DNA of 35,247 bases from Actinomadura rubrisoli (GTDB lineage: Bacteria > Actinomycetota > Actinomycetes > Streptosporangiales > Streptosporangiaceae), in contig NZ_SMKU01000061.1 of the NCBI RefSeq assembly GCF_004349215.1, forward strand, positions 1 through 35,247, given 5' to 3'. A program made the position numbers and the translations under genes. The first letter of the stretch is position 1. Each line of letters begins with the position of its first letter. Under the pieces are notes generated by a model that was given only the letters and a program-made list of their open reading frames with translations, was not told where the DNA came from and searched no databases. This document shows, piece by piece, positions 16,910 through 24,448 of this stretch.

Positions 16910-18873
16910 ACTCCCGGATGGACGCGACGCGGCTGCTGTCGCGGACCGTGGCCGGCGTGGTGCGGGCGCGTCCGCGCGGGGCGGTGGCGGTCCTCGGATG
17001 GTCGCTGGTGGAGGCGGTGCCGACGGCCGTACTGGGGCGGGCCGTCGGACGCGCCACGGACGCGTTCGCGGCGGAGCGCCCGGCCACGGCGGCGCTGTGG
17101 CTCGGGGTGCTCGCCGCGGCGGCCGTAGTGGGCGCGTACGGCAGCCGCCGCCTGTACCCGGCGCTCGCGGGGCTCGTCGAGCCGTTCCGGGACGAGCTGG
17201 TCCACCGCGTCGCGCGCGGGGCCCTGCACCGGTCGATGCGCGGCGCGCAGGACACCGGCGCGGTCGCGCGGCTCACCCACCAGGTGGAGATCGTCCGCGA
17301 CACGTTCGGCGGCATCCTGGTCGTCGCGCGCGGGTTCGTGTTCACGGCGGGCGCGGCGCTGGTCGGGCTGCTGTCGCTGATGCCGGAGGTCGCGCTGCTG
17401 GTGGTGCCCCCGCTGGTCCTCGGGCTGGCGCTGTTCGGGGCCGCGTTCGGGGCGGCGGCCGTCCGGCAGCGGGACCTGGTCGTCGGCGAGGAGGAGATCG
17501 CCGAGCGGACGACCGCGCTCGCCGCCGGGATCCGCGACGCCGTCGCGTGCGGCGGCGAGGAGCGGCTGCGCGGGGAGCTGGGCGCGGCCGTGGACGCGCA
17601 GGCGGCGGCCGGGCGCGCGGTGGCGCGGTTCGCGGCGTTCCGCGCGGTCGCGCTGGCGGTGAGCGGCTGGCTGCCGCTGCTGGCCGTCCTCGCCGCGGCG
17701 CCGTGGCTGATGCGGCGGGGCGCCACGCCGGGCATGGTGATCGGGTCGCTGGCCTACGTCCTGCACGGCCTGCAGCCCGCGCTGCGGACGCTCGTGCAGG
17801 GCATGGGCGGCAGCGGCCTGCGGCTGGCGGTGACGCTCGCCCGCATCCTGGAGACGAGCGCGCCGGACGAGCCCGCGGGCAAGGGCGAGGGGGCGCGGGA
17901 GTCCGTGCCCGGGTCCGCGCTTCCGGCCGTGCCCGCCGGTCCGGACGGCGTTCCGGACGTTCCGGCGCCGGACGTCCCGGCGGTGGAGCTGCGCGGGGTG
18001 ACCTTCGCCTACGGGGACGGCGCGCGCGCCGTGATCAGCGGGCTGGACCTCACCGTCCCGCGCGGCGACCATCTGGCGGTCGTCGGGCCGAGCGGCATCG
18101 GCAAGTCGACGCTGGCCGCGCTCATCGCGGGGCTGCTCCCGCCGACCGAGGGCGAGGTGCTGGTGGAGGGGCTGCCCGCGGGCGACCCCCGGCGCCGCGT
18201 GCTGATCCCGCAGGAGGCGTACGTCTTCACCGGGACCGTCCACGAGAACCTGACCTACTACGCGCCGGACGCAGGCGAGGAGGAGTTGGAGCGGGCCGTG
18301 GACGCGGTCGGGCTGGCCGGGCTCGTCCGCGACCTCGGCGGGTACGGCGCGCGCGTGGACCCCGCCGAGCTGCCCGAGGGGCGGCGGCAGCTCATCGCGC
18401 TGTGCCGCGCCTACCTGGCGCCGGCGCCGGTCGTCGTGCTGGACGAGGCCGCCTACCGGCTGGACGCCGCCGCCGAGGCCCGGGCGGAGGAGGCGTTCGC
18501 CCGCCGCCCGGGCACCACGCTGATCGTCATCGCGCATCGCGTCAGCTCGGCCGTGCGGGCGCGCCGCGTCCTGGTCCTGGACGGGACGCGCGCGCAGATC
18601 GGCGGGCACGCGGACCTGCCCGCCGTCTCGCCGCTCTACCGGGACCTCATCGGGCACTGGGAGGCGGGGGCCGAGCCCTCCGCCCCCGCGGAGCCGTCCG
18701 CCCCCGCAGGGCCGTCCGGCCCCTCAGAGCCATCCGGCGTCCTCGGCGATCCGGATGGCGTGCACCCGGTTCCGCGCGCCGATCTTGCGGTTGATGCGCG
18801 AGAGGTGGTTGCGGACCGTGCCGATCGTGAGGACGAGGTCCTCGGCGATCTCCGCCGCGGAGGCGCCCCGTGA
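16906..18873 (+). CDS. ABC exporter half-transporter, RamB/AmfB-like, with antisense-overlapping 3' extension
   Basis: 655 residues from the ATG of an ATGA overlap with the previous gene. Membrane domain about 20-330. The nucleotide-binding domain has Walker A GPSGIGKS (394-401), Gln436 in IPQEAYVFTGTV, a degenerate signature LPEGRRQ (489-495, Gly of GGQ lost), and a canonical Walker B with Glu514 (VVVLDEAAY), then IAHRVSS. The conserved part ends near LYRDLIGHWE (about 585). After it come 18-bp repeats and then about 45 residues read antisense through the 3' end of the response-regulator gene, to the stop at 18871-18873. It pairs with the upstream half-transporter to export the lanthipeptide. 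Confidence 0.9.
   Translation: MNSRMDATRLLSRTVAGVVRARPRGAVAVLGWSLVEAVPTAVLGRAVGRATDAFAAERPATAALWLGVLAAAAVVGAYGSRRLYPALAGLVEPFRDELVHRVARGALHRSMRGAQDTGAVARLTHQVEIVRDTFGGILVVARGFVFTAGAALVGLLSLMPEVALLVVPPLVLGLALFGAAFGAAAVRQRDLVVGEEEIAERTTALAAGIRDAVACGGEERLRGELGAAVDAQAAAGRAVARFAAFRAVALAVSGWLPLLAVLAAAPWLMRRGATPGMVIGSLAYVLHGLQPALRTLVQGMGGSGLRLAVTLARILETSAPDEPAGKGEGARESVPGSALPAVPAGPDGVPDVPAPDVPAVELRGVTFAYGDGARAVISGLDLTVPRGDHLAVVGPSGIGKSTLAALIAGLLPPTEGEVLVEGLPAGDPRRRVLIPQEAYVFTGTVHENLTYYAPDAGEEELERAVDAVGLAGLVRDLGGYGARVDPAELPEGRRQLIALCRAYLAPAPVVVLDEAAYRLDAAAEARAEEAFARRPGTTLIVIAHRVSSAVRARRVLVLDGTRAQIGGHADLPAVSPLYRDLIGHWEAGAEPSAPAEPSAPAGPSGPSEPSGVLGDPDGVHPVPRADLAVDAREVVADRADREDEVLGDLRRGGAP
18673..18738 (+). 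repeat. 18-bp tandem repeats in the exporter 3' end
   Basis: Units start at 18673, 18691, 18709 and 18727 (the last partial) with core GAGCC-TCCGCCCCCG, encoding EPSAPA, EPSAPA, GPSGPS, EPSG. The stop codon of the convergent response regulator (18724-18726) falls in the third unit. They mark the join between the conserved transporter end and its antisense extension. Confidence 0.75.
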
Positions 18874-19329
18874 CGCCATCTCCAGGACCTCGATCTCGCG
18901 CTCGGTGAGCGGGCTCGCGGCGGAGCCGAGCTCGGTGAAGGCCAGGTCGGGATCCACCACCCGCTGACCTGTCGCGACCCTGCGGATGGCGTCGACGAGC
19001 GCGCCCGGCGAGGTGTCCTTCAGCACGATGCCGGACGCCCGGACGGCCACCGCCCGCCGCAGGTCGCCCGTCCTGCGGCGGCCCGCCATCAGCACGGTCC
19101 GGCAGTCGGGGAGCTCCTCGCGGAGTAACCGCGCCGCGGCGAAGCCGTCCAGGCCGGGGAGCGCGATGTCGATCAACGCGACGTCGGGCCGCCGGTTGAG
19201 CGCCGTCCGCAGGATGTGCTCGCCGGAATCGATCGCGGCCACCACGTCGAGGTCCTTGGCCCCTTCGAAGAAAGCGACAAGCCCGCCGCGCAGGAGAGGC
19301 GCCTGCTCGGCGAGGAGTATCCGAATCAT
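18724..19329 (-). CDS. Orphan NarL/LuxR-type response regulator, RamR/AmfR-like
   Basis: 201 residues from the ATG at 19329, with GGGAG seven bases upstream; an earlier in-frame start at 19353 adds 8 residues without a better SD. The receiver domain (1-115) begins MIRILLAEQ: the acidic pair normally DD is Glu8-Gln9. The phosphoacceptor position is Asp54 (LIDIALPG), Lys103 is kept (GIVLKD), but the switch Thr/Ser after the fourth strand appears to be Ala81. The C-terminal LuxR HTH is intact: LTEREIEVLEMASRGASAAEI, LTIGTVRNHLSRINRKI. No histidine kinase is adjacent. In ram/amf loci this regulator activates the lanKC operon, and that is its likely role here. It converges with and overlaps the exporter gene by 150 bp. 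Confidence 0.9.
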   Translation of the reverse strand: MIRILLAEQAPLLRGGLVAFFEGAKDLDVVAAIDSGEHILRTALNRRPDVALIDIALPGLDGFAAARLLREELPDCRTVLMAGRRRTGDLRRAVAVRASGIVLKDTSPGALVDAIRRVATGQRVVDPDLAFTELGSAASPLTEREIEVLEMASRGASAAEIAEDLVLTIGTVRNHLSRINRKIGARNRVHAIRIAEDAGWL

Positions 19330-19349
19330 GTTCTGTCTCCCGAGGCCCG

Positions 19350-19363
19350 CCACCCACGGGTGG
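19350..19363. promoter_or_regulatory. Palindrome just upstream of the response regulator start
   Basis: CCACCCACGGGTGG is a 14-bp palindrome with 6-bp arms, 21 bp before the regulator ATG. It could be a regulator-binding site or a small leader hairpin; there is nothing to choose between them. Confidence 0.3.
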
Positions 19364-19608
19364 TCTGAAGATGCACTTACCCAGAGTTGGAGATGTCATG
19401 GGCATCGTGGCGGCGGACGGGAGACAAGTCCCCGGGCATGGGTCTTCCAATGATGATCGTTCATGAGGTCACCTTGACGGGCTGGAGTCAGAGGTGCTGC
19501 CTACCGAGTGAAGCGAAGAGTATTCTCCGGGTCAACACAATAGCGGGATATAATATTAACAATGAGCGACGATGCGCACTTCACAGGGTGCAGAATTCCG
19601 GCGTCCAC
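19364..19608. other. AT-richer intergenic region upstream of the response regulator
   Basis: Together with the flanking sites this is an unusually long spacer (306 bp from 19330 to 19635). It has a distinctly AT-rich core at 19535-19564. On the plus strand TATAAT (19549-19554) is a perfect -10 box, eight bases before an ATG at 19562. A TTGACG at 19474-19479 has no matching -10. No clear promoter reading towards the response regulator could be defined. No gene with family resemblance is present. Confidence 0.45.
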
Positions 19609-19641
19609 GCAGTTCAGGAGCAGTTACCTGGCAGTTCAGGA
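19609..19641. repeat. Three abutting 11-bp repeats
   Basis: GCAGTTCAGGA (19609-19619), GCAGTTACCTG (19620-19630) and GCAGTTCAGGA (19631-19641) abut exactly; units 1 and 3 are identical and all share GCAGTT. The 11-bp period places each unit on the same DNA face. The last unit contains the stop codon of the cyclodeaminase-family gene (19636-19638). Confidence 0.65.
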
Positions 19642-20598
19642 CAGGAAATCGAACGTCGGCCCGATTCCGGCGGCGCGGGCGGCCTCATAGGCCGTCCAGC
19701 TGAGGACGAGGTCCTGCCAGGGCAGCCCGACGGGCGCGTAGACGGTGACCTCGCCGTTCCGGACGCGGCCGGGCACCTCGCCGAGCAGCAGGTCGCGCAG
19801 CGTCCCGGCGGCGTGCTTGACGTCCAGCCCGGCATCGGCCAGCACGCCCATCTCCACGGCCATCGCCACGTCGTCGACCACGACCCGGGCGCCCTCCAGC
19901 AGGTCGGCGCCGAGCTCGGCCTTACCGGGCTCGTCGGCGCCGAGGGAGGTGATGTGCGCGCCGCGCGCCACGTCCCCGGCGTGCAGGATCGGGCGGCGCG
20001 TCCAGGTGGCCAGGACGGCGATCCCCGCGTCCCGGGCGGCGGTCCTCGGGTCGGTCGTCACCGATCCGGTGATGCCGAGCCGGGCGCCGTGCCGCTCGGC
20101 GAAGCCCGCGGCGCGGCCCGCGTCCAGGTCGCAGACGGCGAGGGCGCGCACCGGGCGCAGCTCCGCCAGGCCGCGCATGACCAGCTCGGCCTGCGCGCCC
20201 GCGCCGATCACCGCGACCGCGTCGGCCTCCGGGCGGGCGAGGGCGTGGGTGCCGAGCGCGGCGGCCAGCCCGGTGCGCCACGCGGTGACGGTGGCCGAGT
20301 CGAGCAGCGCGAGCGTCTCGCCGGTGTGCAGGTCGTGCAGGCAGACGACGCCGCGCAGCGCGGGACGGCTGCCGGGGAACTTGGCGTTCACCTTGACCGT
20401 GTAGGCGGGGATCCCGGCCACCAGGCCGGGCAGCAGCGCCGTCGCGGTGCCCTGCCCGGGCAGCTTCGCGACCACCCGCCGGGGCAGCGCCTCGCCCTCG
20501 GCCGCCGTGAAGCCGCGGCGCAGCGCGTCCAGGCACACGGCGGGGTCGAGGAGCGCTTCCAGCTCGGAACGGGACAATAGGAGCGTCACCGGGCCCAT
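19636..20598 (-). CDS. Ornithine cyclodeaminase / mu-crystallin family protein
   Basis: 320 residues, normal for the family, starting at an ATG (20598). The substrate-binding part has AYTVKVNAKFPGSRPALRGVV, with the Lys pair typical of the ornithine/alanine/ketimine-reductase family. The dinucleotide fold shows VAVIGAGAQAELVMRGL (GxGxxA), then TDPRTAARDAGIAVLATWT and HITSLGADEPGKAEL. Family members deaminate and cyclise ornithine to proline, reduce ketimines, oxidise alanine or make nonproteinogenic amino acids; sequence alone does not choose between them. It is only 2.5 kb from an SbnB-like member of the same superfamily, so a role in amino-acid precursor supply is possible. Divergent from the protease gene across 276 bp. 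Confidence 0.87.
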   Translation of the reverse strand: MGPVTLLLSRSELEALLDPAVCLDALRRGFTAAEGEALPRRVVAKLPGQGTATALLPGLVAGIPAYTVKVNAKFPGSRPALRGVVCLHDLHTGETLALLDSATVTAWRTGLAAALGTHALARPEADAVAVIGAGAQAELVMRGLAELRPVRALAVCDLDAGRAAGFAERHGARLGITGSVTTDPRTAARDAGIAVLATWTRRPILHAGDVARGAHITSLGADEPGKAELGADLLEGARVVVDDVAMAVEMGVLADAGLDVKHAAGTLRDLLLGEVPGRVRNGEVTVYAPVGLPWQDLVLSWTAYEAARAAGIGPTFDFLS

Positions 20599-20874
20599 TC
20601 TGGCGTCCTGCCCTCCCCCGCGTCGAACCTCACGGCCATCCGATCACCGGGGACGCCGCCGGACGGCGGTGAGGCCGTCCCCTCCGTCCAGCCCACAGAA
20701 ACGGTCAATCCGCCCATCTTGCCCGGGATCGCGGCACGGATCCGCACCCATTGTGCCAACGTTGCGTCGCCGATTAGGGCACTTTCTTGCCTTACGTCCG
20801 CCTATGGGTTCTTCCACCATGTGCGTGTCCTCCGGCGTACCAACACGGGTGCGCCCAATCCCCCTGGAGGCTCA
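20599..20874. other. Divergent spacer between cyclodeaminase-family and protease genes
   Basis: A 276-bp spacer. Towards the protease the only confident element is the SD GGAGG at 20866-20870 before the GTG at 20875. A moderately AT-richer patch lies around 20750-20815 (ATTGTGCCAACGTTGCG, GATTAGGGCACTTTCTTGCC), where a protease promoter is likely, but no -35/-10 pair with good spacing stands out. Confidence 0.35.
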
Positions 20875-21966
20875 GTGAAGATCCGCCATGCCCGCATCAG
20901 CGGCGCCGCCGTCACCATGACGGCGACCGGGATGCTGGCGACCGCCCTCGTCTCCGTCCCGGCCGCGCATGCGGCCACCGGCGCGCCCGCCGCACCCGCC
21001 GGGCCCGTCACCGCCGTCCAGCCCGACCCGGGCAGGACGGCCTCCGCGCTGGCGAAGCGGCTCGGTTCCCGCACCGCCGGCTCCTACCTCGACCAGGCCA
21101 CGCACAAGCTGGTGGTCACGGTCACCGACGCGGGCGCCGCGCGGGCCGTGCGCGCCGCCGGCGCCGAGCCGAAGACCGTCACGCGCAGCGGCTCGGACCT
21201 GAAGAGGGTCATGGCCGCGCTCAAGCGCGACGCGACCGTCCCGGGCACCGCCTGGGCCGTGGACGCGGCGTCCAACAAGGTGCTGCTGTCCATGGACTCC
21301 ACGGTCACCGGCGCGAAGCTGAGGAAGGTGAAGGCGGCGGCGGCCAAGCAGGGCGCCGCGGTCCGCACCGAGCGGATCGCCGGGGCGCTCCGCCCGTTCA
21401 CCGCCGGCGGCGAGGCCATCTACACGGGCAGCTCGCGCTGCTCGCTGGGCTTCAACGTCAAGAAGGGATCGGAGTACTTCTTCCTCACGGCCGGCCACTG
21501 CACCAACATCGGCGCCCAGTGGTACTCCGACCGGGGCAAGACCCAGCTGCTCGGCAACAAGACCGGCAGCAGCTTCCCGGGCAACGACTACGGCATCGTG
21601 AAGTACGCCGCGGCGCCGACCGACACCCAGGGGGTCGTCAGCCTCTACGGGAGCACGCAGGACATCACCTCGGCCGGCAGCGCCACGGTCAACCAGAACG
21701 TGACCCGCAGCGGCAGCACCACCCAGGTCCACACCGGCCGGGTCACCGCCCTCAACCAGACGGTGAACTACCAGGAGGGCTCGGTCAGCGGGCTGATCAG
21801 GACCACGGTGTGCGCCGAGCCGGGCGACAGCGGCGGCTCGCTGTTCGCCGGGGCCACCGCCCTCGGGCTGACCTCGGGCGGCAGCGGCAACTGCTCCTCC
21901 GGAGGGACGACGTACTTCCAGCCGGTCACCGAGCCGCTGGGCGCGTACGGAGTCGAGATCTACTGA
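20875..21966 (+). CDS. Secreted S1-family serine protease (streptogrisin / alpha-lytic type) with prodomain
   Basis: 363 residues from a GTG. A Sec signal peptide (positive start MKIRHARISG, hydrophobic core, cleavage near AAHA-AT, about residue 34) is followed by an alpha-lytic-type prodomain (about 35-180, YLDQATHKLVVTVTDAGAA and AWAVDAASNKVLLSMD). The mature protease would begin near AGGEAIYTG. The catalytic triad is His208 (LTAGHC), Asp238 (GNDYGIVKY) and Ser319 (CAEPGDSGGSLF). Paired cysteines at SSRCSLGF/AGHC and at TVCAEPGDSGGS/GNCSSGG fit the two conserved disulfides. The prodomain acts as folding chaperone and is cleaved after export. In streptomycetes such proteases take part in extracellular nutrition and sporulation-linked proteolysis. 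It ends just before a pair of hairpins. Confidence 0.94.
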   Translation: MKIRHARISGAAVTMTATGMLATALVSVPAAHAATGAPAAPAGPVTAVQPDPGRTASALAKRLGSRTAGSYLDQATHKLVVTVTDAGAARAVRAAGAEPKTVTRSGSDLKRVMAALKRDATVPGTAWAVDAASNKVLLSMDSTVTGAKLRKVKAAAAKQGAAVRTERIAGALRPFTAGGEAIYTGSSRCSLGFNVKKGSEYFFLTAGHCTNIGAQWYSDRGKTQLLGNKTGSSFPGNDYGIVKYAAAPTDTQGVVSLYGSTQDITSAGSATVNQNVTRSGSTTQVHTGRVTALNQTVNYQEGSVSGLIRTTVCAEPGDSGGSLFAGATALGLTSGGSGNCSSGGTTYFQPVTEPLGAYGVEIY

Positions 21967-22042
21967 CCCCGGGACGCGGGTGACGTCCCGCTAGATCCCA
22001 CGGCGGTCCGCCGGAGCTCCCAGGCGGCGGAAAGCCCCGACC

Positions 22043-22062
22043 ACCCGGCCGCACGGCCGGGT
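22043..22062 (+). terminator. Hairpin after the protease gene
   Basis: ACCCGGCC (22043-22050), loop GCAC, GGCCGGGT (22055-22062): a perfect 8-bp GC-rich stem with a tetraloop in the 195-bp space between the convergent protease and thioesterase genes. Confidence 0.5.
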
Positions 22063-22085
22063 CCGACCGGCAGCGCTCCGGCGAC

Positions 22086-22126
22086 GGCCCCCGGTCCCCC
22101 ACCGTCCAGGCGGGGGGCCGGGGGCC
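22086..22126. terminator. Strong bidirectional hairpin between protease and thioesterase
   Basis: GGCCCCCGGTCCCCC (22086-22100) pairs with GGGGGGCCGGGGGCC (22112-22126): 15 bp with a single G-U-type mismatch and an 11-nt loop. It is the likely shared terminator for the two convergent genes. Confidence 0.65.
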
Positions 22127-22161
22127 GGCCACGTCGAGGGGGAGGCGGGCGCGCCGGAGGA

Positions 22162-22899
22162 TCAGGAGGCCGCGGGGACCTCCAGGGTGCGGTGGATCTC
22201 GGCGATGACGTCCGACTGGCACGGGACCAGGTAGAAGTGGTCGCCGGGCAGGACCTTCAGCGCGAAGCGGCCGTCGGTGACCTCGCCCCACGCCGCGGCC
22301 TGCTCCTCGGTCACATGCGGATCGGAGTCCCCCACGATCGCCGTGATCGGGACGGCCAGCCGCGTGCCGGGCCGGTGCGCGTAGTCCTCGATCAGCGCGA
22401 AGTCGTTGCGCACGTACGGCAGGACCAGCTCGCGCAGCTCGGGGTCGCGCAGCGCCTCGGCGTCGGTGCCGCCGAGGCCCACGATCTCGGCGACGACGGC
22501 GTCGTCGTCGCGGCCGGCGACGCGGTCCTCGCCCCGGTCGTGCGGCGCGCGCGTGCCGGAGGCGAACACATGCACAGGGGCGCTCCCCCGCTCCTGCAGC
22601 AGCCGCGCCACCTCGTAGGCGAGGACGGCGCCCATGCTGTGCCCGAACAGGGCGGTGGGACGGTCCATCAGCGGCGCCATCGCGCCCGCGAGGAGGCGCG
22701 CGAGCTGGTGGGCGTCGGTGACGAACGGGTCGGCCATCCGGTCGGCGCGGCCCGGGTACTGGGCGGCGTGCACCTCGACGGCCGGGCTGACCTCCTTGGC
22801 CCAGGACCGGTAGAACACCGCCGATCCCCCCGCGTGCGGCAGGCAGAACAGCCGCATCGACGCCCAAGGGCGGGTCTCGGCGCAGCGGAACCACGTCAC
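22162..22899 (-). CDS. Type II thioesterase (external, NRPS/PKS-associated)
   Basis: 245 residues from the GTG at 22899, which has GAGGAG eight bases upstream; a longer in-frame start at 22974 adds non-family sequence. Alpha/beta-hydrolase motifs are all present: MRLFCLPHAGGSAVFYRSW oxyanion region, nucleophile GHSMG with Ser88, IVGDSDPHV with the Asp, and PGDHFYL with the His. Stand-alone TEII enzymes remove aberrant acyl groups from carrier proteins of nonribosomal or polyketide synthases. No synthase is in the window; the divergent neighbour is an SbnB-like gene that makes an NRPS-type building block. This suggests the pair belongs to a metabolite pathway encoded elsewhere or partly lost. 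Confidence 0.92.
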   Translation of the reverse strand: MTWFRCAETRPWASMRLFCLPHAGGSAVFYRSWAKEVSPAVEVHAAQYPGRADRMADPFVTDAHQLARLLAGAMAPLMDRPTALFGHSMGAVLAYEVARLLQERGSAPVHVFASGTRAPHDRGEDRVAGRDDDAVVAEIVGLGGTDAEALRDPELRELVLPYVRNDFALIEDYAHRPGTRLAVPITAIVGDSDPHVTEEQAAAWGEVTDGRFALKVLPGDHFYLVPCQSDVIAEIHRTLEVPAAS

Positions 22900-23073
22900 G
22901 TGATCAACTCCTCCTCGTCGTGCCGGCGGCGCGATGGCCCCCGCGGCCACCTTAAAGCCCCGCACCCTTCGCATGTCCCGTCGAACCGGACGCCGCTCGC
23001 CGGGTCGCGGCTCCCCCGGCGCCGATACGCTGGGGGCCTGATCATCGAGACGACCGGAACCGGAGTTCCCCCC

Positions 23074-24099
23074 ATGACACAGGCCCCCTCATTCGCCGTG
23101 ATCCCGGGCGCCCAGGTGCACGAGGCCGTCGCCGGACGAGAAGAGCAGGTCACCCGCATGGTCGAGGCGGCGTACCGGCTGCACGGGGAGGGGCGGACGG
23201 TCAATCCCGACTCCTACTTCCTGCGCTTCCCCGACCGGCCGTCCGACCGGATCATCGCGCTGCCCGCCTCGGTCAAGGGCGACATCGGCGTGCACGGCAT
23301 GAAGTGGATCTCCAGCTTCCCCGGCAACGTCGCGAACGGCATCCCCCGCGCGTCCGCCGTGCTGATCCTGAACGACGCCGAGACCGGCTACCCGTTCGCC
23401 TGCCTGGAGAGCTCCATCATCAGCGCGGCCCGCACCGCCGCGTCCGCCGCGCTCGCCGCCGCGACCCTCGCCGACCGGCGCGGCGACCGGCCCCGCCGGG
23501 TCGGCTTCATCGGCACCGGGCTCATCGCCCGCTACATCCACACCTACCTGGCCGGCAACGGCTTCGTCTTCGACGAGCTGGGCGTGCACGACCTGTCGCC
23601 CGAGCACGCGGCGGGCTTCAAGGGCTACCTGGAGCGGACCGAGGACGGCGCCGTCACGGTCCACGACAAGCCCGAGGACCTCGTCCGCTCCTCGGACCTG
23701 ATCGTCTTCGCCACCATCGCGGGCGAGCCGCACATCCTCGACCCGGGCTGGTTCGAGCACAACCCGCTCGTTCTGCACGTCTCGCTGCGCGACCTCTCCC
23801 CCGAGATCATCCTGTCGGCCTACAACGTGGTGGACGACGTCGAGCACTGCATGAAGGCCAATACCTCGCCCCACCTGGCCGAGCAGAAGGTCGGCCACCG
23901 CGACTTCGTGGCCGGGACGCTCTACGACGTCCTCACCGGGGCGATCACCCCGCCCGCCGACCGCCCGGTGGTCTTCTCCCCGTTCGGGCTGGGCGTGCTC
24001 GACCTGGCCGTGGCCCGCTACGTCTACGACGAGGTCGCCGCGTCCGGCGCCCTGTCCACCGTCCCCGGCTTCTTCCACGAGATGAAACGCCACGGCTGA
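23074..24099 (+). CDS. sbnB: 2,3-diaminopropionate biosynthesis protein, SbnB-like
   Basis: 341 residues from the ATG at 23074 (GGAG eight bases upstream). It belongs to the ornithine cyclodeaminase superfamily but to the SbnB branch: VNPDSYFLRFPDRPSDRIIALPA, MKWISSFPGNVANGIPRASAVLILND, dinucleotide motif GFIGTGLIARYIHTYLAG, and VLHVSLRDLSPEIILSAYNVVDD. In the staphyloferrin B pathway SbnB is the NAD-dependent dehydrogenase that oxidatively splits N-(1-amino-1-carboxyl-2-ethyl)-glutamate, made by SbnA, into 2,3-diaminopropionate and 2-oxoglutarate. No SbnA-like PLP enzyme is in the window. TACGCT at 23026-23031 could be a -10 box but lacks a good -35. It is divergent from the type II thioesterase. 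Confidence 0.88.
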   Translation: MTQAPSFAVIPGAQVHEAVAGREEQVTRMVEAAYRLHGEGRTVNPDSYFLRFPDRPSDRIIALPASVKGDIGVHGMKWISSFPGNVANGIPRASAVLILNDAETGYPFACLESSIISAARTAASAALAAATLADRRGDRPRRVGFIGTGLIARYIHTYLAGNGFVFDELGVHDLSPEHAAGFKGYLERTEDGAVTVHDKPEDLVRSSDLIVFATIAGEPHILDPGWFEHNPLVLHVSLRDLSPEIILSAYNVVDDVEHCMKANTSPHLAEQKVGHRDFVAGTLYDVLTGAITPPADRPVVFSPFGLGVLDLAVARYVYDEVAASGALSTVPGFFHEMKRHG

Positions 24100-24167
24100 C
24101 GCCCGGCGCGGGGACGCGAGACTCCGGACGGACGGGTCATCCGGCCTGGAACGGGCACGCTCCGTCC

Positions 24168-24410
24168 ATGGATGAGCGAGATGACGGCCGCGGCGACGTC
24201 CAGGAGCTGAGCGACTTCGAGCTGACGGTCTACGAGACGGTGGCGGAGATCGACAAGGAGGGCGGGGCGGCGGACTTCGACACGCTCGGCCGGCTCGTCG
24301 GCGGCCCCGAGGAGGACCTCTGGGCCGCCCTCGGCCACCTGGTCTCGGTCAACCACCTCCACTCCACCCCCAAGGGCTACGTCCTCGGCCCCCACGACTG
24401 GGCCCCCTGA
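24168..24410 (+). CDS. Small winged-helix-like protein of unknown function
   Basis: 80 residues, acidic at the start (MDERDDGRGDVQEL). The body has three helices and a wing-like end: LSDFELTVYETVAEIDKEGG, FDTLGRLVG, EEDLWAALGHLVSVNHLHSTPKGYVLG, which resembles a small winged helix as in many actinobacterial hypothetical proteins. No cysteines or catalytic motif. The start lacks a clear SD. Function unknown; it could bind DNA or be a protein-protein adaptor. Confidence 0.68.
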   Translation: MDERDDGRGDVQELSDFELTVYETVAEIDKEGGAADFDTLGRLVGGPEEDLWAALGHLVSVNHLHSTPKGYVLGPHDWAP

Positions 24411-24434
24411 CCGTCCCGGTGAGCGGGAGGCGGT

Positions 24435-24448
24435 GGCCGGGACCGGCC
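24435..24448 (+). terminator. Short GC-rich palindrome after the small gene
   Basis: GGCCGG-GA-CCGGCC lies 25 nt after the stop at 24410 and before the acyl-CoA dehydrogenase. It could be a weak terminator, though the loop is too short for a stable full stem. Confidence 0.3.
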
